Shown piece by piece: positions 35,380 through 49,600 of a stretch of 64,000 nt of DNA. The DNA comes from Opisthorchis felineus (Eukaryota; Platyhelminthes; Trematoda; Opisthorchiida; Opisthorchiidae). Within the stretch, counting starts at the first letter, position 1, and each line of letters opens with the position of its first letter. The position numbers were made by a program, and so were the translations under genes. The notes beneath the pieces were generated by a model. That model had not been told where the DNA came from, ran no database searches, and saw only the letters and a program-made list of their open reading frames with translations. Where the stretch lies: NCBI GenBank assembly GCA_004794785.1, contig SJOL01004021.1, positions 110,503 through 174,502 on the forward strand, in the 5' to 3' direction.

Positions 35380-38300
35380 GGCGTCATTTGCCCAAATGAC
35401 ACCGAAGATTACTCTTTCCGAACACGAGTATGAACAACTTTGAACGAAGTACTCTTACCACCAAAATTATTTTAAGTATTTTAGGTTAAGTTGAAAATAA
35501 TGAGAAAAGGAAATCATAAAACATTTTGGTTTATACAAAAGCAGACAAGGGATAATTTACGAAAGTAGATAACAATCATTTCGACCTTAATTTATAACGA
35601 TCGAGTGTGCTTGTTTGGTGAACTAGCTCAGTTGAAGCTGACAGTTCATGTGGAGTCTGTTGACTAGACCAGGTGTTTTTTCTGAGTCGTAGGTGACTAA
35701 AAAGCTAGCAGGCAGTTCACCCGGTAGAATCGGTAAATTATGCATGGTCGTTTTTAGAACCTGGGATTCAAAATTCCAAGCTTTTTTATGATGTTTTCTT
35801 AGTGATGCTCTAATTCTACCCTCAATGTTCAGAGGCACTACGGACCTTAAATTGTGTACACCAAAAGCATATCTTCTGCTAATTTAGCATCTTACATGTT
35901 CCGTCCGGTTGTCTACGTGATACCTTGCTCTCTTCCCTGTGCAATGTAAATAAAAGTTGTAGGTGAACTCACAACTAGTTTCGGTGTATCAATACAGAAA
36001 TCTAGTTAGTACAGGAGGCAAATTTTTGATGCAAGCACTCTTCGGCTGAGGTCCCTTGTGGATAAACACAAATTGTGTTACCCGGACACGTTTGCACAGT
36101 GCCTAACATTTTGCGGAGACTTTATGGGGAGGATGTTCTTTGGCGCCTTATTGAATCCGCTACAACTGAGTTACAAAGGCGAAGGCAGTTAATTTGCAAT
36201 GTCTTTTTGAAATCATCTTAAAATAATTTAACGGAACACGGATGCAAAATTAACCAACTTTTCAATTATCATACATGACATCATGTAACAGCACTCGCAT
36301 GTGCCGTTTTCGGGGGATGATCGATTTTGATCGTTTGCAACGAACACTTCTACAGCGATACCTTTTGAATCAAAAGGGAGAGCTTTGGTTTGGATTGTTA
36401 AAGGCAAAATAAGCTTGTTTCTCTGCTATGTCTGCGGTCAATAGTTGGCTGACCACGTGATGTGCCTCTCGGTTTTGCAGAATAAGCGGCTACCCATCTC
36501 TCTGAAGTATGAATCACTCGCAGGTTTTATCAACTGCTCGCGGGTGAACGATTCATCAATATTGTATTGTTAGGATGGCTATGGGGTCTCGTGTCATTGA
36601 GAACGTGTAAGGAACGCGCTGCTGACGATGCGTAACATGGGATGAAGCAGCGCTGCAATGCTCCCCTTCTTTTTGGCATATATTGGCTTCACAAGATGAT
36701 CGTATCGTTGACTATTTTAACTTAATTTCCCGTGGATGATTAGGGACACTAGACTTTGGTATTAAAAAACGAAACAGTGGTACAGAACGGGTTATGGTTT
36801 GGGAGGGCTCATGGCAATAAGCAATTAAAAATGTTACATTCCGCTTCAGTAATCTTTTTGGATGCACGGCTACACAGCGTCAACCAACAAATTCCGTCAA
36901 GTTGTGGAGAATACGCTGGACCAATCACCTATAGAGGTATACTAAGCCCTATTTTCAAGGACTCTGCGTAAGGTTTCCCACAAAACTCCATTGTTTGGGG
37001 CAATTTTCACAGAAAATTTTTAGGACAGCCAATGAACACAGGCTGCGTAAATCCGTGAGGCCAGAGTTCAGTGCATAAAACCTGTAAACAGGACTGGAAA
37101 ATATGACCTCTACTGCTTTCGCTTGATCTCGGTGTGATTCCTCATTATGCCTAAATTGTGATGCTGCCGTATCCAACGTAGTGAAATTTATACCGGAGAT
37201 TTGAAAGTTTTGACCACAAACATCAATCTAAGGGTCATTTACTGGACTCAAAGGTGGTCACGTTCATCACTCGCTCTTTAACTAGATGTATTATAACTCG
37301 ACTGTGAAAATCACCATTACATACAAGCGTGACTTCATGTAAGTCAGCCACAAATGTCTAGGCTCTCAGTTGATGCCTTTTAACGGAATCTGATACGTTC
37401 CATTATAAAAAAGCTCGAAGCGGTGTAGTAGAAATGAACACATCTGGAAGCCTCGCGCCTAATGGTTTAGGGTTATTTGGTAGAGATTATTTTACATTCT
37501 ATCTTTGAATGCGATATTTATTATACCAACACTAGATGGTCTGCTCCATCCAGTTGCTCCAAATTCTGGTATATTCATTAATGCACACCCGTAATCCGTT
37601 TCTCGCTTCCTACATCACCAAACATAGTACTTCATTGCATATTTTAGGCATTTATGAGTTTGGTGGCTCTAATGACCTTGAGTTTTTACAGTGATTTCAT
37701 TGGAACATGATATAATATTTCACGTTTGTTTTTTTGAGTACTTTAAAGCAGTGCTAAGGTAGTAATTATTGATTTGAAATTTGTCTGCAACTCAGTGAGC
37801 TTCACCTCGTTCTTTTGTGATCTGTTGTTCAGGTGTTTTCTACAATTTGTTGAGAACATGCTACGCATAGGCGTATTAGTCGCGTTTGCAGTGATAGGAT
37901 TTAAAACGGCGCTTAATTTTTTTGTCGATAAAAAGTAAGCCTTTTTGGTCAGCCAGCGTGCATGACTTCGAAAGATAAAATAATGTTATCACAGCTTTTG
38001 TTTTAAAAATCCAATTGAAGCGTTGCATAAAGACTAGAAATACGCCTAATCCTGATGATGGTAACAAGTAGGTGATGCTCGTTCTACCTGTCAACTAACT
38101 ACGGTGCCCCGTTCGAGATTACAGTGAATCAGTAGCTGGAAGAAACATCTGCGATTTGGGGGCAAGATAATTCTGTCGACGATAAAATCAGGGGTTCAGC
38201 AGGCTATGTCTACCGTATGCTTGCTGATATGAGGCCGTCTGCGACTGCTGAATTCAACTACTGGAATGCAAATTATTCCCCTACACCGTAGCCTTGTAAC

Positions 38301-40464
38301 TGTAAGTGTTCCATTACTGGGCCAAGTTCCAGTGACGCATGCTTGCAATAACTACGTTATAGGGTTGTGCGAATTTGTCTCCAGGAGGATTTGATCTGCT
38401 TCGTTGCCCAGGGTTATTTTAAGGCACAAAATATAGGCCACTATTAATCATTTCAGCTAGCCACTGACCACGAGCAACTGCTTAATGGTTCTCAGCAAGA
38501 AATAAACTGCAAGAACAGAGTATTCTAGGTGTCTAGTCAGAAGATGGACTTTGTACACAGATTTTCGATCAAGTTTATTAGAACTACTGGAAGAGTGAAA
38601 ATAGTACTTGTGAAGAAAGTAGTCAAAAAAGCGGACATATCACATGGGCTGGAGTATGGTGTATTCCACCACGAGGCCTTAATTGAAAGGACCCAGTCGT
38701 ATACACCATGATTGTAACTGGGATCAGCTTTCGCCATCAAGCATCTGGTACTCATCTGCAAACCGCATTGTTGGATCAACAGGTGGAGCTACTTACCGTT
38801 CCAACTTTTGCGAACGCTATATTAACGAGACCTAAAAATTTAGGAATACATTTTGGTGCACTTCACTTTAGGATACTATTTCTTCACGCTATTTGTCACG
38901 CTATCATTGAAGGTACAATTTTCAAAATAACCTGACGTGGATTGGGCAGATGGAGGCTTCGAACATTTTAGGAAATCCTATTTAGATTGATACTGGGCTG
39001 CTTCTCTTGATGGGCAAATATATATGAGGTTGCTGAAGGGTTTCCGACAGCACACGCACTGTTTCCATTTTTCTTTCGCCAGTTAGGCAGGAGCAATCCC
39101 ACCGTTTCCGTCAAACATGTGGCCTACATAAACCCTGATTGGACACAATTTGCGAAACACACTCATTTGCCCGAATTCCCACACTAGCTGTCGCAGAGTC
39201 TTCAGAGCACTTGTAAGTACTCTTCCGTTATGATAATGCATTATGTTATATTCCACTTGCGTGGCAACTGAAACATGCGGTAAGTTTTGTGCAGTACTTC
39301 GTGTTTCACACTGATTCATCATAACCCTCCTTAAAGTATTACCAGGCAACATCTGCCGGGGCCCGTACGATTTCCATCTTGTGGCTTTCAAAATGGGCGT
39401 CGTTAGTTTCGATGAAAATACCAAAGGTGGCTTCGAAGTGTTTAGGCCACCATGTCTCAGAATTAAAGGCAAAGCACATTGCACGTTTGACCTCCGTGGT
39501 AATTTCAGTAGCTGCAAATGACTTTCCCCAGTTGAGTTTGGAAGGTTCAAAAACTGGGCTTCTGCCAGGTTCATTTCTTGGCATTCATTCAGGTTGCTCA
39601 ATTAATTAGCTAACTATTTTACTATTTACCTAATTAACCAATTAACATGTTTGCAACAATTAACAATGGCTTCAGCTTTGCTGATAGTCTGACAAAACTA
39701 AAGACCATTATTTTAGTTTTTGAATAACTGTAGGATCTGCATTTTTCGTATTCATATCTTGGCCATCTAAACCGTGACCCTTAGGCGTTGCTTTAATTGT
39801 TATCAGCCTCCTCTTGAGTTTATCGTTAATAAGTGCACTCAAAGCACAAAGACTACTGTGCCAGATTTTGCTTCGTTAGGTCGTTTGTGAGATTCGTATC
39901 GCAAATTTTAGGATACACTGTGACCATGCATATGGTATTCAAAAAATTCAAGTTTTTAGCTGCACATGGTTCCTAACTTGTTTCACAGATGCCTGGACTT
40001 CTATATTTTTGAATGAACAAATTAAAAGAATTTACGAAATGAAAATGTAGCACCGTTTTTGCTCACCAGCCACCTTTTGGCATGGGCCGTATGTTGGCCA
40101 AGCACTGATTCACAGCCGCCTGCATTGATGGTTTTCTACTCATACGTGCCTTAAAACGAAACGCAGTTGTGCACTTTGAATGAAACCGTTTTTGGGATTC
40201 CAGTTTACTACAAAATTGACCAGCCTATTTAAGAAATTACTGACTATCAGGACTTCGTAATTTCCCCCAATGAGCTAAAAATTCAATACAGTGTTTTATT
40301 TGCATCAGATATTTTCAGAAATAATCTGTCGGCATTCCGACGAATTTACGAAAACATGCGAAGTGAAATACCTTGTGGAAAATATTTTGTGCACGGAGGC
40401 CGGTGATAATCCGATTCCACGGTGACCACCGTTCATAAAAATTTCTTAGCTTCTTTCCTCTATA

Positions 40465-40662
40465 ATGAGTTTCAGTACTACAAAGGGACAGTTAGTTGCA
40501 TGCTTCCATGCCTTTCTATCTATTACGCTGCCTTTAGTGAAAGTAATCCCTGAAGGAATGTTTTCTATACTAGTTAACTCTCCCACATGTGACAATCTAA
40601 CGCACTCTTGTTCCATAAGCATCTATTGTTTTCGAAACCTCAAAACAATTGCAAAAGTATAG
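40465..40662 (+). other. Short frame kept in copy 4 (possible decayed exon)
   Basis: A 65-codon frame at the site matching 62064-62270 in copy 4. Both contain LVK-x-I-x-E, then VN-x-P-x-C and a Thr/Cys-Ser region, in the same frame without indels over about 135 nt, and they stop within a few codons of each other. No family is recognised. Chance is possible because other parts of the units also align without gaps. Confidence 0.25.
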
Positions 40663-41350
40663 ACACCGTTTTCCGGCTCATAGATGAATCTCTCATACTT
40701 TTATGAGCTATTGCTATCTTTGGAGAGCAAGCGTATTGGTGATCAGATGAGGCTTTATGCTGGATGCATAACGGTACTCAACTTGTTCGAGAGTATCTTT
40801 GCGCTCATGAGCTAAAACAGAATGATTAGCACGTCAGCGTAGATTACCACGGATGTCACTTGCAGATGATCTATGTTTGGGTGAATCAGTGTTACGCTGT
40901 GTGAACATATTCAATACCACTCATGGGGCCGATTAAAATTCGAAAGCTTGCACTACCTTTTTTCCATCCCAGCGGCTCCGCGAGCGGGCACAATCGCCAT
41001 CCCTCCATCAACCGAAGTTCCTTCTGGAATAGCAAGTTCTATTAGGTTGTTATAAGCCACAACTTACAAATTAAGGTGGCATTGACGTCAGTCGCAAGAC
41101 TTCCACCTGAATGTTTAATTCCTGATACAGATGAAGAATCACCTTCTGCTTTGTCAAAATGATACTAGGTTTGATTAGCAGTAGACCTGTGTTCGTTTTA
41201 AAGCGAGGTTATTTTCATATGATACCCCAAATGATAGCGCTGTCATTTAGTAATATTTTATCTTTCACTGAGTGCATCTTACCACTGTTTATTTTTCAGA
41301 TGTTTTGTGTGTGCTAGTTACCAGCATTCACGTGGCTGGCTCGATATCTG

Positions 41351-41545
41351 TCAGAAAGTTGTGTTCATTAATGTAAAATTCCGCAACATCAATGCAGAAA
41401 TAGAAACAAGCCAGATGGACATGCCTTTAACGAAAAACCGATGCTCACGAATGTACTGAATTGAATGTAGCAAACAGGATGCCAGATCCTCACTACAAAA
41501 ATCCAGATGATTATGCACCCAGATATTGTGAGCAGATGATATCAC
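41351..41545 (-). other. Minus-strand short frame kept in copy 4
   Basis: A 64-codon frame that corresponds in place, strand and phase to 62944-63162 in copy 4. A shared LHSIQ/RHSIH block is preceded by NI and followed by a Ser/Leu-rich end. The length difference (24 nt) is a multiple of three. No known motif. It may be a decayed exon or transposon piece. Confidence 0.25.
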
Positions 41546-43989
41546 TGAGTCACCAGTCTCAAATTCTTACTGAAGCCCACTTATTGTGCTAAAATGCCAG
41601 TCATTCGTTGCACAGTTAATTACGCTGCATTTAAACCAGTCTAATTTTCTTTTTCTTAGTCCGCCAGATTCAATTTAGGGAGACAATTTTATGTGGGTAC
41701 AGGGAGAACACAAACGTAATTTCGACTGAAGCAAGCCAAAAACTTTGGTAATATTTTGAAATATTGGTAGCTTTGGTGAGTTTATTGGTTGTTGATCAAG
41801 TGGCTGTTGATCTGGGAGCCGAGCTTGGCAATAGGCTTGCAAACGTTTCGTCACCATACGAGGAGACATAATCAGTGCGAACCTAATAAGCCAAAAACGA
41901 GTCAGCTGGTGCAAAGTAACTTAAACCAGTCGTATACATCGGCCTTCATAGTCAGTCCAAGATTACTTGACCGGATACGTCCAGCGTCGCTTGTTGTTTC
42001 TGTGTCAATGCTGGTGGATAAACACTGTGTGCACTCGGAAAAGGCGTTCGAAGCCCGAGTTAACTCCTTAATTCACTTCGGTTTGCGGCTATCATCACAA
42101 ATTGTTAAAAATGTGTGGTTAGAAGGACGTCTTCCGAGGTATCTAGAAATTTGGAGACCTATTTTATAAAGGGGGAGGGATTGTTTCAAGCAGATGTGGT
42201 GATTTGTAATGCAAGCCAACAGTGTTTCATATTGCTGCAACTTTGTCATGGGGAAGAAAAATTAACAGGATAAAGATATCTGAAGAGTAACACTTATTTT
42301 GTTCAGGCACATATCACACATAAAATACTTCACTGAAGTTTCGCCTTCCCAAGGGTCTGTCAGTGCTGAATATTCCCGGACAGGAACTCAGGCGTTTTAT
42401 CATCTCGTTAAATTTCCACATATTCATTCTGTTTTACTTTCCATGTCGGCTCAACGTCAGATGGCTGCGTGGTCGTCTGCATATGTGTCTTGCATCTTAC
42501 TGCTGCTATTGTTTTGAGTTGACCGCAGTCTGTCAAACTTCCACGTCATCAACTAGAGGGGACTTCGAGACTTCGGCCACTCTTATCCATAAAAAATTCT
42601 CTTTGACCCGCGCCAACTGAAGCTGTGAAATTTCGCTTATATCCCACTACTAGTTCTGTCGTTTCAAAGCTCACCAGATGGACAGAGTCACCGATTTGTT
42701 GTATTTGATCATCAATTTGCACACATTTGCGGTTTATTGCTCAATTGGGACCACAAATGGTGGGGTTTGGAAAGTTGTACCACCTAATATGCTGTCGAGT
42801 GGCTACCTCTTGCTTCACTTGGACTAATAGTCAACCCAAGAAAAACGAGCAAAATTATCTTCCCCGAACCATCAACATCCACTTGAGTGCATTGCTCCCT
42901 AGCTCCAAGATTCCATAGGCTTTATGAACAGCTGGCATCCAGATAGCATTTTCCCTACAATACTGGTCAATCCGCAGGACGCCTGAGTATTGTAGCTGAG
43001 ACAGATGTTTTGCACAAAGTCAAATGCGGCGTTCCGCGAAACCCATTGGCTCAAATTAGATAAGAGTGAATAAGATCGGCAGGCGAAGTTGCAGAAGCCA
43101 GTTGCGAGCAATCACTCGGCCCAAACACGATGGTACAACAATGGTCACCGGTGACATGTAACTATTTAACAAGGTCTCATCCGACAATTCGTCAACGTTT
43201 CAACAAAGTATCAGGGCTATTCTAACAGAAGACTTTAAACGTGCTACCGAAGGACACCCATTTAAACTCCAAAGGAACAAAGAAGAGACGAATAACCTTT
43301 TGGTTTCTTTTTGAACTTGCGGTTAATAAGGTTATACCTAAGATGACGATTTTGAATTGATGTTGCTTAGAAAATGGAGAAATAACTTGATTTCACGTGG
43401 CTGAATTTAAAAGGTGGGCGCTACTGGTTTCACTTAAAACTTCATTCTACTTTAGCGGTATTTGTTCTTTAAAAGACAATGGTGTTCGGCATTCTGTTAT
43501 TCCATTTCATCCAATGATATGGTCATAGATGGGTTTGTTCATGTGGGAGATACCCAGTTGCTAGCAAAATACCAGGAGGTTGACACATAGTGGTGTTCCG
43601 TGTCTAACAGATAGGACTAACTGTGCGATTATTGGAAGTAAAATATGTATGAACAAACTGTCACCTCAGTTGCGAAATATATTTACTCACCTGAGTAACA
43701 TGACCAGTACGACATTCCACACAACTATGCTCGTTTGAATGCAACATGTATATTAATAGCCGATAAAAAGCATTCTTTACGCATTTCCTATAGACAGCGC
43801 GACTACGAATTTTGCACCAGGTGGACCACTGTGTAATGCAACTAATTTGGCATAGTATCAAAGCAAGTCAAACGTTTATTTGAAACAAAATGAACGTAAC
43901 GTGCTCGTGCAGACCATAAAACAGTCTGCCGTTGAGAAGTCATCTCGAAGATTTATCATTTTTACACTGCAGCAAAGAAAAACCTCTCC

Positions 43990-45070
43990 ATCTGCTATAA
44001 ATAGATTTACTGGTTGAACTGGAATGCAACCCTGGTATTGTGTTCGTTAGCAATTTAAACGATGCTTTTGCTTCAACTCAAGTTAAAACAGGTTAACCAT
44101 AACTACCACTGAAATCCATCTAGACCATACTTCATTGACTGAAAAGAACGTGGCCACGAGAGGGCGTCCAACAATCACACCCACTGGGTAAACGACAAGA
44201 ATGTCCAAATATCCTACAACCAGTTTGGCGAATTTCCATTATTTATAACATTCGGATGCCAAGGTCGATTTACACCAATAAAATGCGTAAATTAATACCA
44301 TACTTGCCATATTGAACACTGTTTCTACATTTGTATGCGCGAGTTAATAAAAGCTTCGGAGACAGTTTAGTAGTCAACAATGACCCTTCGACTGATGCCG
44401 AACGCTTTACCAGAGGTAACAAATCTGACTGAGTTTTTCCGTATCGACTGTCTCCTGAGGCGATATTTTGAAAGGACCTCATGTTTCGGGTTGCTAAAGC
44501 CAAACGCAGTGCCAAAATGTCAACAGGATATTGCCTGCAATTTTGTGCACTGGTCTCGGTTATATTCCAGACGCATCATTTTTCTACATACCTCTCCGTT
44601 TTTACGCTTGCTGTAACTAATCATTCACTGTCCCGAAATGAATAAAGGCATTGTCTTTTTCCTGAGAAGGGAGTTCAACGTAAGTCACATTACACTTGTA
44701 CATCTTGAGTAATCTGGTTCCAGTCACAACTGGATTGTGGAAGTTTCATACCAGGTACCTGATTTAGCTGGGCGCAAAAGGCACACTTTTAATGAAAAGA
44801 TACCGCTGATTCTTGGAAAAAATTCACGCCCACATTGAGGTCATTCTTCACTTGTTAAGTAAGCTGAATGAGGCCATGAATTGATGAGTAAGGACAATTA
44901 GGGGGAAAGGTCAGCACACATCGTCGTATACCACATTCAATTTTTGGAGGAACTTCAGTTTACCGTTCTCTGTACTACGCTGCGCAACGTCAACTATGCA
45001 TTCTCTCGTACTTCTCTTCACGCTATTTTAGTCGAAAGCAGCGTGTACAAATGGAGGGGTGCACCCACTT
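43990..45070. other. Copy-3-specific segment, about 1.1 kb
   Basis: Copy 2 passes from the CTGCAGCAA block (21.91 kb) to the AACTTATTTACCCA block (21.97 kb) almost directly. In copy 3 the matching anchors are about 1.1 kb apart. The extra DNA has no protein motif, terminal repeat or pol III box that I recognise. It is either an unidentified insertion in copy 3 or a deletion in copy 2. Confidence 0.4.
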
Positions 45071-46249
45071 TCGTTAGAGGGTAAATTATTTACCCAAAAG
45101 CTGAGTTCAGGCGTCGAGATTTGTCACTCTTATTGCAACGCCAATAAAGGTGAATGATGCTGGGGCAAGTTGTCGATAATGCGCCCCTAGCCAGAAGGAG
45201 AAAATTGTCAAATATTACATCGAGCTGCAATATTTTCGTTGCTTTGGAGCTAGACTGAGTGTGGTTGACTTACCCCAGGATTTTACTCGGGGTCAGAAAC
45301 TGAAATTAAGTCACAGTCCTCAGTTTAGCTAGTGTAGGACTCCGATACGACGGTGAAGGTGCGCTTGGCTATCCCAGAGCAAGACTGTTCTTCTGTTCAA
45401 AATTCCATAAATTTTATGTCATTAAGAAGTAACAATTTTGAAAATCACCAGAATAACAGAAACCGTGTCCAGTCAGTGATAATTCAAACTGCTCAAAAGG
45501 TTGAGCGAAAGGTTGTAATTAGTTTCTAATTATTTCACGATTTGTTCCGCTGTCATGGTGAGTTTGTTTGAAATTAAGTCTCAAGTTATGAGGATTTCCT
45601 AACATCCTTAAGTATGTTTGAGGCGCCTTTAACCAGTCTTTTAAAAATAACGGGAAAATAGTTTATTTTGGATGCATCGGTATGCAGCATGCGAAAATTT
45701 ACACCCGGTGCATTGGCAGTCACAATGGTTGCGCTGGTCGTTTGACGTCCAACTGTATACTGTTGAAATGATTCATTGTTCATGACGAATCAAGTAAGAC
45801 CTGAAGCAAATGATTCAAATGATACGATTCTAAAGGCCTGTTTACCAGCAATTTCTTCGTTTTATATGAGTGATTCTGACAGTTCTAAACAAACACCGAT
45901 TTGCTTGATGGTATACTACGTTCGATTATTAGCTGCACCTTTGAGCGCCTCTTGAGTTACCAAGTCTAATAAGTCTATAAAGTTGATTCAACCCAATATT
46001 CCCTAATTTCAGACAAAATCCACTGAAAATTAAGTCACAAGAAGGAATCACTCTAATTATCCCATTGTCAGCACATTTTTTATAGGCATAATAATACTTC
46101 ATAAACCGGGATAATATCAGTAGAAACATAGTGGGAGCAAGTTGCAAGAGGCTTGAGAGATATTATTCCTGTACACTTGTCAGAAAAATAATTCCCTCAT
46201 CTGAACGGACCAGCCTTTGTTTTATAACGCCCATTACTCAAAAAATTCA

Positions 46250-46695
46250 TTTTTTGGTTCGCTTCAAATTCCAAAACAATCAGAGAATGAACTGACATGC
46301 CGTACCAGCCGGTCTACCAATTCAACTGACTCAAGTGTTTCGTAGACCCAGAAGCGCATCACCAGCCGAAGATGACAAGTTAGAAAGTGTTAGATCAGTG
46401 AAGGAAGTCGAACAAAGGAGGTCAGAATAATGCGAAAACACACGAATGTACCTGCCAAACGCCTTTAACGGAACTTTTAAGGGAATCTTAAGGGAACCAT
46501 CTATTGTTGAGCTCATTTTCGTGAGGAACTTTCCGGAACTGATGAATCCACGAAAAGCCTCCTGGTTAGTAACATTGCTAATCTTCCTAATAATCCGCGG
46601 CTGCCTGAATATGTTGTTGTGAATATATTCGACAAGTTTCTTTAGCTTCGACACAAGTAGTTCGTGAAAATTTGTCATAATGTAGTCCCCAGAAG
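46250..46695 (-). other. Copy-3-specific segment with a 125-codon minus frame
   Basis: Relative to copy 2 (about 23.5 kb), copy 3 has about 450 extra bases before CTGATATAATCAAT. Nearly all of it is spanned by a minus-strand frame (46331-46708) with a Lys/Leu-rich helix-like section (LLVSKLKKLVEYIHNNI) and a Ser/Leu-rich end. No family is recognised. An inserted mobile fragment or a chance frame are both possible. Confidence 0.3.
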
Positions 46696-49600
46696 CTGAT
46701 ATAATCAATCCGTTTCCTAAGTTGCAATTTGTTTGAATGTTTACTTTTCTCCTTGTATGCGCGATGCAACTTTTGGAACTGGAGACTCAACTGGTCCCTA
46801 CTACAAATAGCGCTTCGAAGACGGTTGTTTGGGCACCGTCACACAAACATATTGTATCAATCTGTCATTATTATTCAGCCACTGTTATTGAGCTATGTTG
46901 GTGTGAGGGATAGGTTTCCTAATATCAGTAAGCAGTGTGCGGATATTACGTTTCGATTTGCTCGGAAAACTAAGAGCCAATAATGGTACACAGGCGTATG
47001 ATCCGAGTCCATTGATGAAGTTGAATAAATGCAACTACGAAAATTCTGGCTGCCTGAACATACTGGTTTATAAATATGCATGCATGTATCTCTGCATGTT
47101 ACACAAGCAGACGGTTGAACATGGAGGTGGTGAACTGCTTAGTGAACTAGAATGACGACGATGTTGTGCGTGGTATGTAATAGCAGCTTGAATGTGTAGA
47201 CTGGACCCTTTGGCCCGAGTTTCAGGCTTTTATTGCCTCAACAATTCTCGTAACATTGTTATCATTGTGGAGGTTTACCACTGTTCAAATGTATGCCATA
47301 GGTCTAAATATTTACAGAGGCTGAACAAACAATTTAAAACACTGATTTATTGATATTCGGTTCTCAATTTTCGAGATTATGGAAATTCATCACAGGTTTC
47401 TGTTGCTTTCTTAACATCTGGAGGTCATTGAGCTCGGACGAATGGTGGAAATATTATTTCAGCAAATTCACTTCAATATCTGCGCTAAGGAATACTTTGG
47501 TTATTTCTAGGGTGTGAACTGGATTGATCATAATCAAGTATTGTGTATTGTTCGAATGTACTTTTTATCAAACCCGACCTTAGAAAATTATAGTTGTAAA
47601 ACTTGCCTTATCCTTTTTTTCATTTTATTTGTAGAATTTTACGGAAACGCAAGACTGGCTGCTCCGTACTTTGAACAGTTAAAAGTACTGATGGTAAGAG
47701 TGGTCATGTAAAATCCTTAGCTGAGGAATTACGGTTAGAGCAGCCAGGATCTCTTAGCCCTGGGAAAACTGATCGATTTGTGGTCCACCATTTTGTTATC
47801 CAAGCGAATGAAGCTACATCACGGACAAGGTGGTGAAGAACTAGACAAAGAATTCTCATCACACATATTTTCGGGATACCGTTTACCCAGCTTTATACTG
47901 CCCAGATTTTATCAATGTCTTTTTATTCCTACTGCACAAAAACCACTGTCACCAAATTAGATGGCGGCACAGTGTCCAAAGAAGGGGACGAAAACGTTTG
48001 TTCGGAAAAATACAGTAGCGCGAGACATACGCATCAGTGAGTCACTGAATCAAATAGGAGTCGTTAATCGGCGAGCCAACTCCCCAGACTACATGCACGT
48101 CTGCGAATGCGCCATATCACGCATATTCGGCAGAAGAACCTAAGGGACACCATGTTGCTTTGAGACAAAACGTAGCACTTCCAAATTCTTACGCATCCCA
48201 TCTTTAAGCAGTTCCACGAACCTAAGCGTCGTTTTAGCCAATGATTTCCACTGTTCCTGATGCGCCACACAACTCTTACGATTGCTGAGCACTTATTTAA
48301 ATAATTCCGGATATCGGACGCGTTCTTCTCCTCCGCGATGGTGTTCTACGAATCCAGTTTTCTTTGTACCAAAATGCGTTCTTTCGGGCTCTTTCAAAAT
48401 GGAACTCATGGGCGAAAACAGTAATAAAGATAGACAAGTTTATTTGAGCAAAAGCTAAATATGTCTACAACAGCAGCACAGCAAACATATGATGCGTGGA
48501 GAACAGCAAGAGAGCCGTAATTGAATTCTCTGAAAGATAAGTTCAGCATTCCTCGTTAGAATACACAAATCGAGTATTTGTCAGACAAAAATTCCTCTCT
48601 CAGTTTAAGGTGTACAAAGTTGCGGGCCAAATAACAGCGATTTCAAACAAAGAAAAATTGAATGACACTAGTTAATATTGTGAGTGTGGACAAATTCCGA
48701 AATACTGGATTGCTGAACTGGAAAATTATTGGCCCACAGGACGTGAGTTCAAAAATGGGGGAAAGCTGGAATTACGGATGACATTTTCTGCTAACCTGAC
48801 GTAATCCCATCACAACAAATTAACAGCTGGATCTCAGAAAATTGGTAGAGTCTGAAAAACACGGAGGAAAATCGCCCAAGCAAAAGCGCATGTGGAATCA
48901 TGCACGAGCAACTGGGATAAGCATCTGACAGTCCACCTTGGTATGGTGGACTGCCGTATCCAAGATACACTTCCAGACATGTGGCTGGAGGCTATTATCT
49001 CAGTCTCAGGTTCCTGGGGAGGAAACTTCGAAAGATAAATGGAGATTATGGATATCTGGAGTCATTACGTTTTACTGTGGAATGATGTTCCAACTTTCGA
49101 AAACTTTGTTTGCGCACGTGACTTTTTCTGACTAAGACAAAAAGGAGTATTTGGCATGAAAATGTGTTAAGAAAACTGTGTGATATGATGCAAGCCAAGC
49201 GGGTTCCTTCATAGTTTACTGCAAGCAGATTTAACATAACCATGTGGCACTGTGATCTAACAACTTCACATTATGACTGGTTACTAAGGAAGTTCCTACC
49301 AAACGAAAGGAATTCTATAATACTGATTACAATCTATCAGATTATGCAAGTGGGATTTAAAGGCGCTTCTCCCTTTGTTAGATTGTTAGATTGAATGCTA
49401 TGAAAATCATACTGAGTCTGGAAGTTTTCTGCCTTTTCATGTATTTTAGCCAATAAAAGAACACAAATGCAATCAGGCGGCTGACACATAAATTTACAGG
49501 AACGGAAGATCGATTCGTAGATCATGGAGGAAGTCAATAACAGCAGGCTCCAACCATAGAAGTTTTTTCAACAGGTTGCTTCACAGCCTTTGGTAGTGTT

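Noticed and set aside
39083..39601. 172-codon minus-strand frame in duplication copy 3
   Set aside because: The clearly homologous stretch in copy 4 (about 60.9-61.4 kb) has no corresponding frame, and no motif, signal peptide or splice signal supports it.
41280..41320. TTTTTCAGATGTTTTGTGTG, resembling the acceptor and start of the secreted-protein exon at 8230
   Set aside because: The frame stops after five codons, flanks do not match the 8.2 kb locus, and copy 4 shows this is ordinary unit sequence without the acceptor.
41789..42169. 126-codon plus-strand frame in copy 3
   Set aside because: The matching part of copy 4 (63.3-63.6 kb) is not open, and composition is unremarkable.
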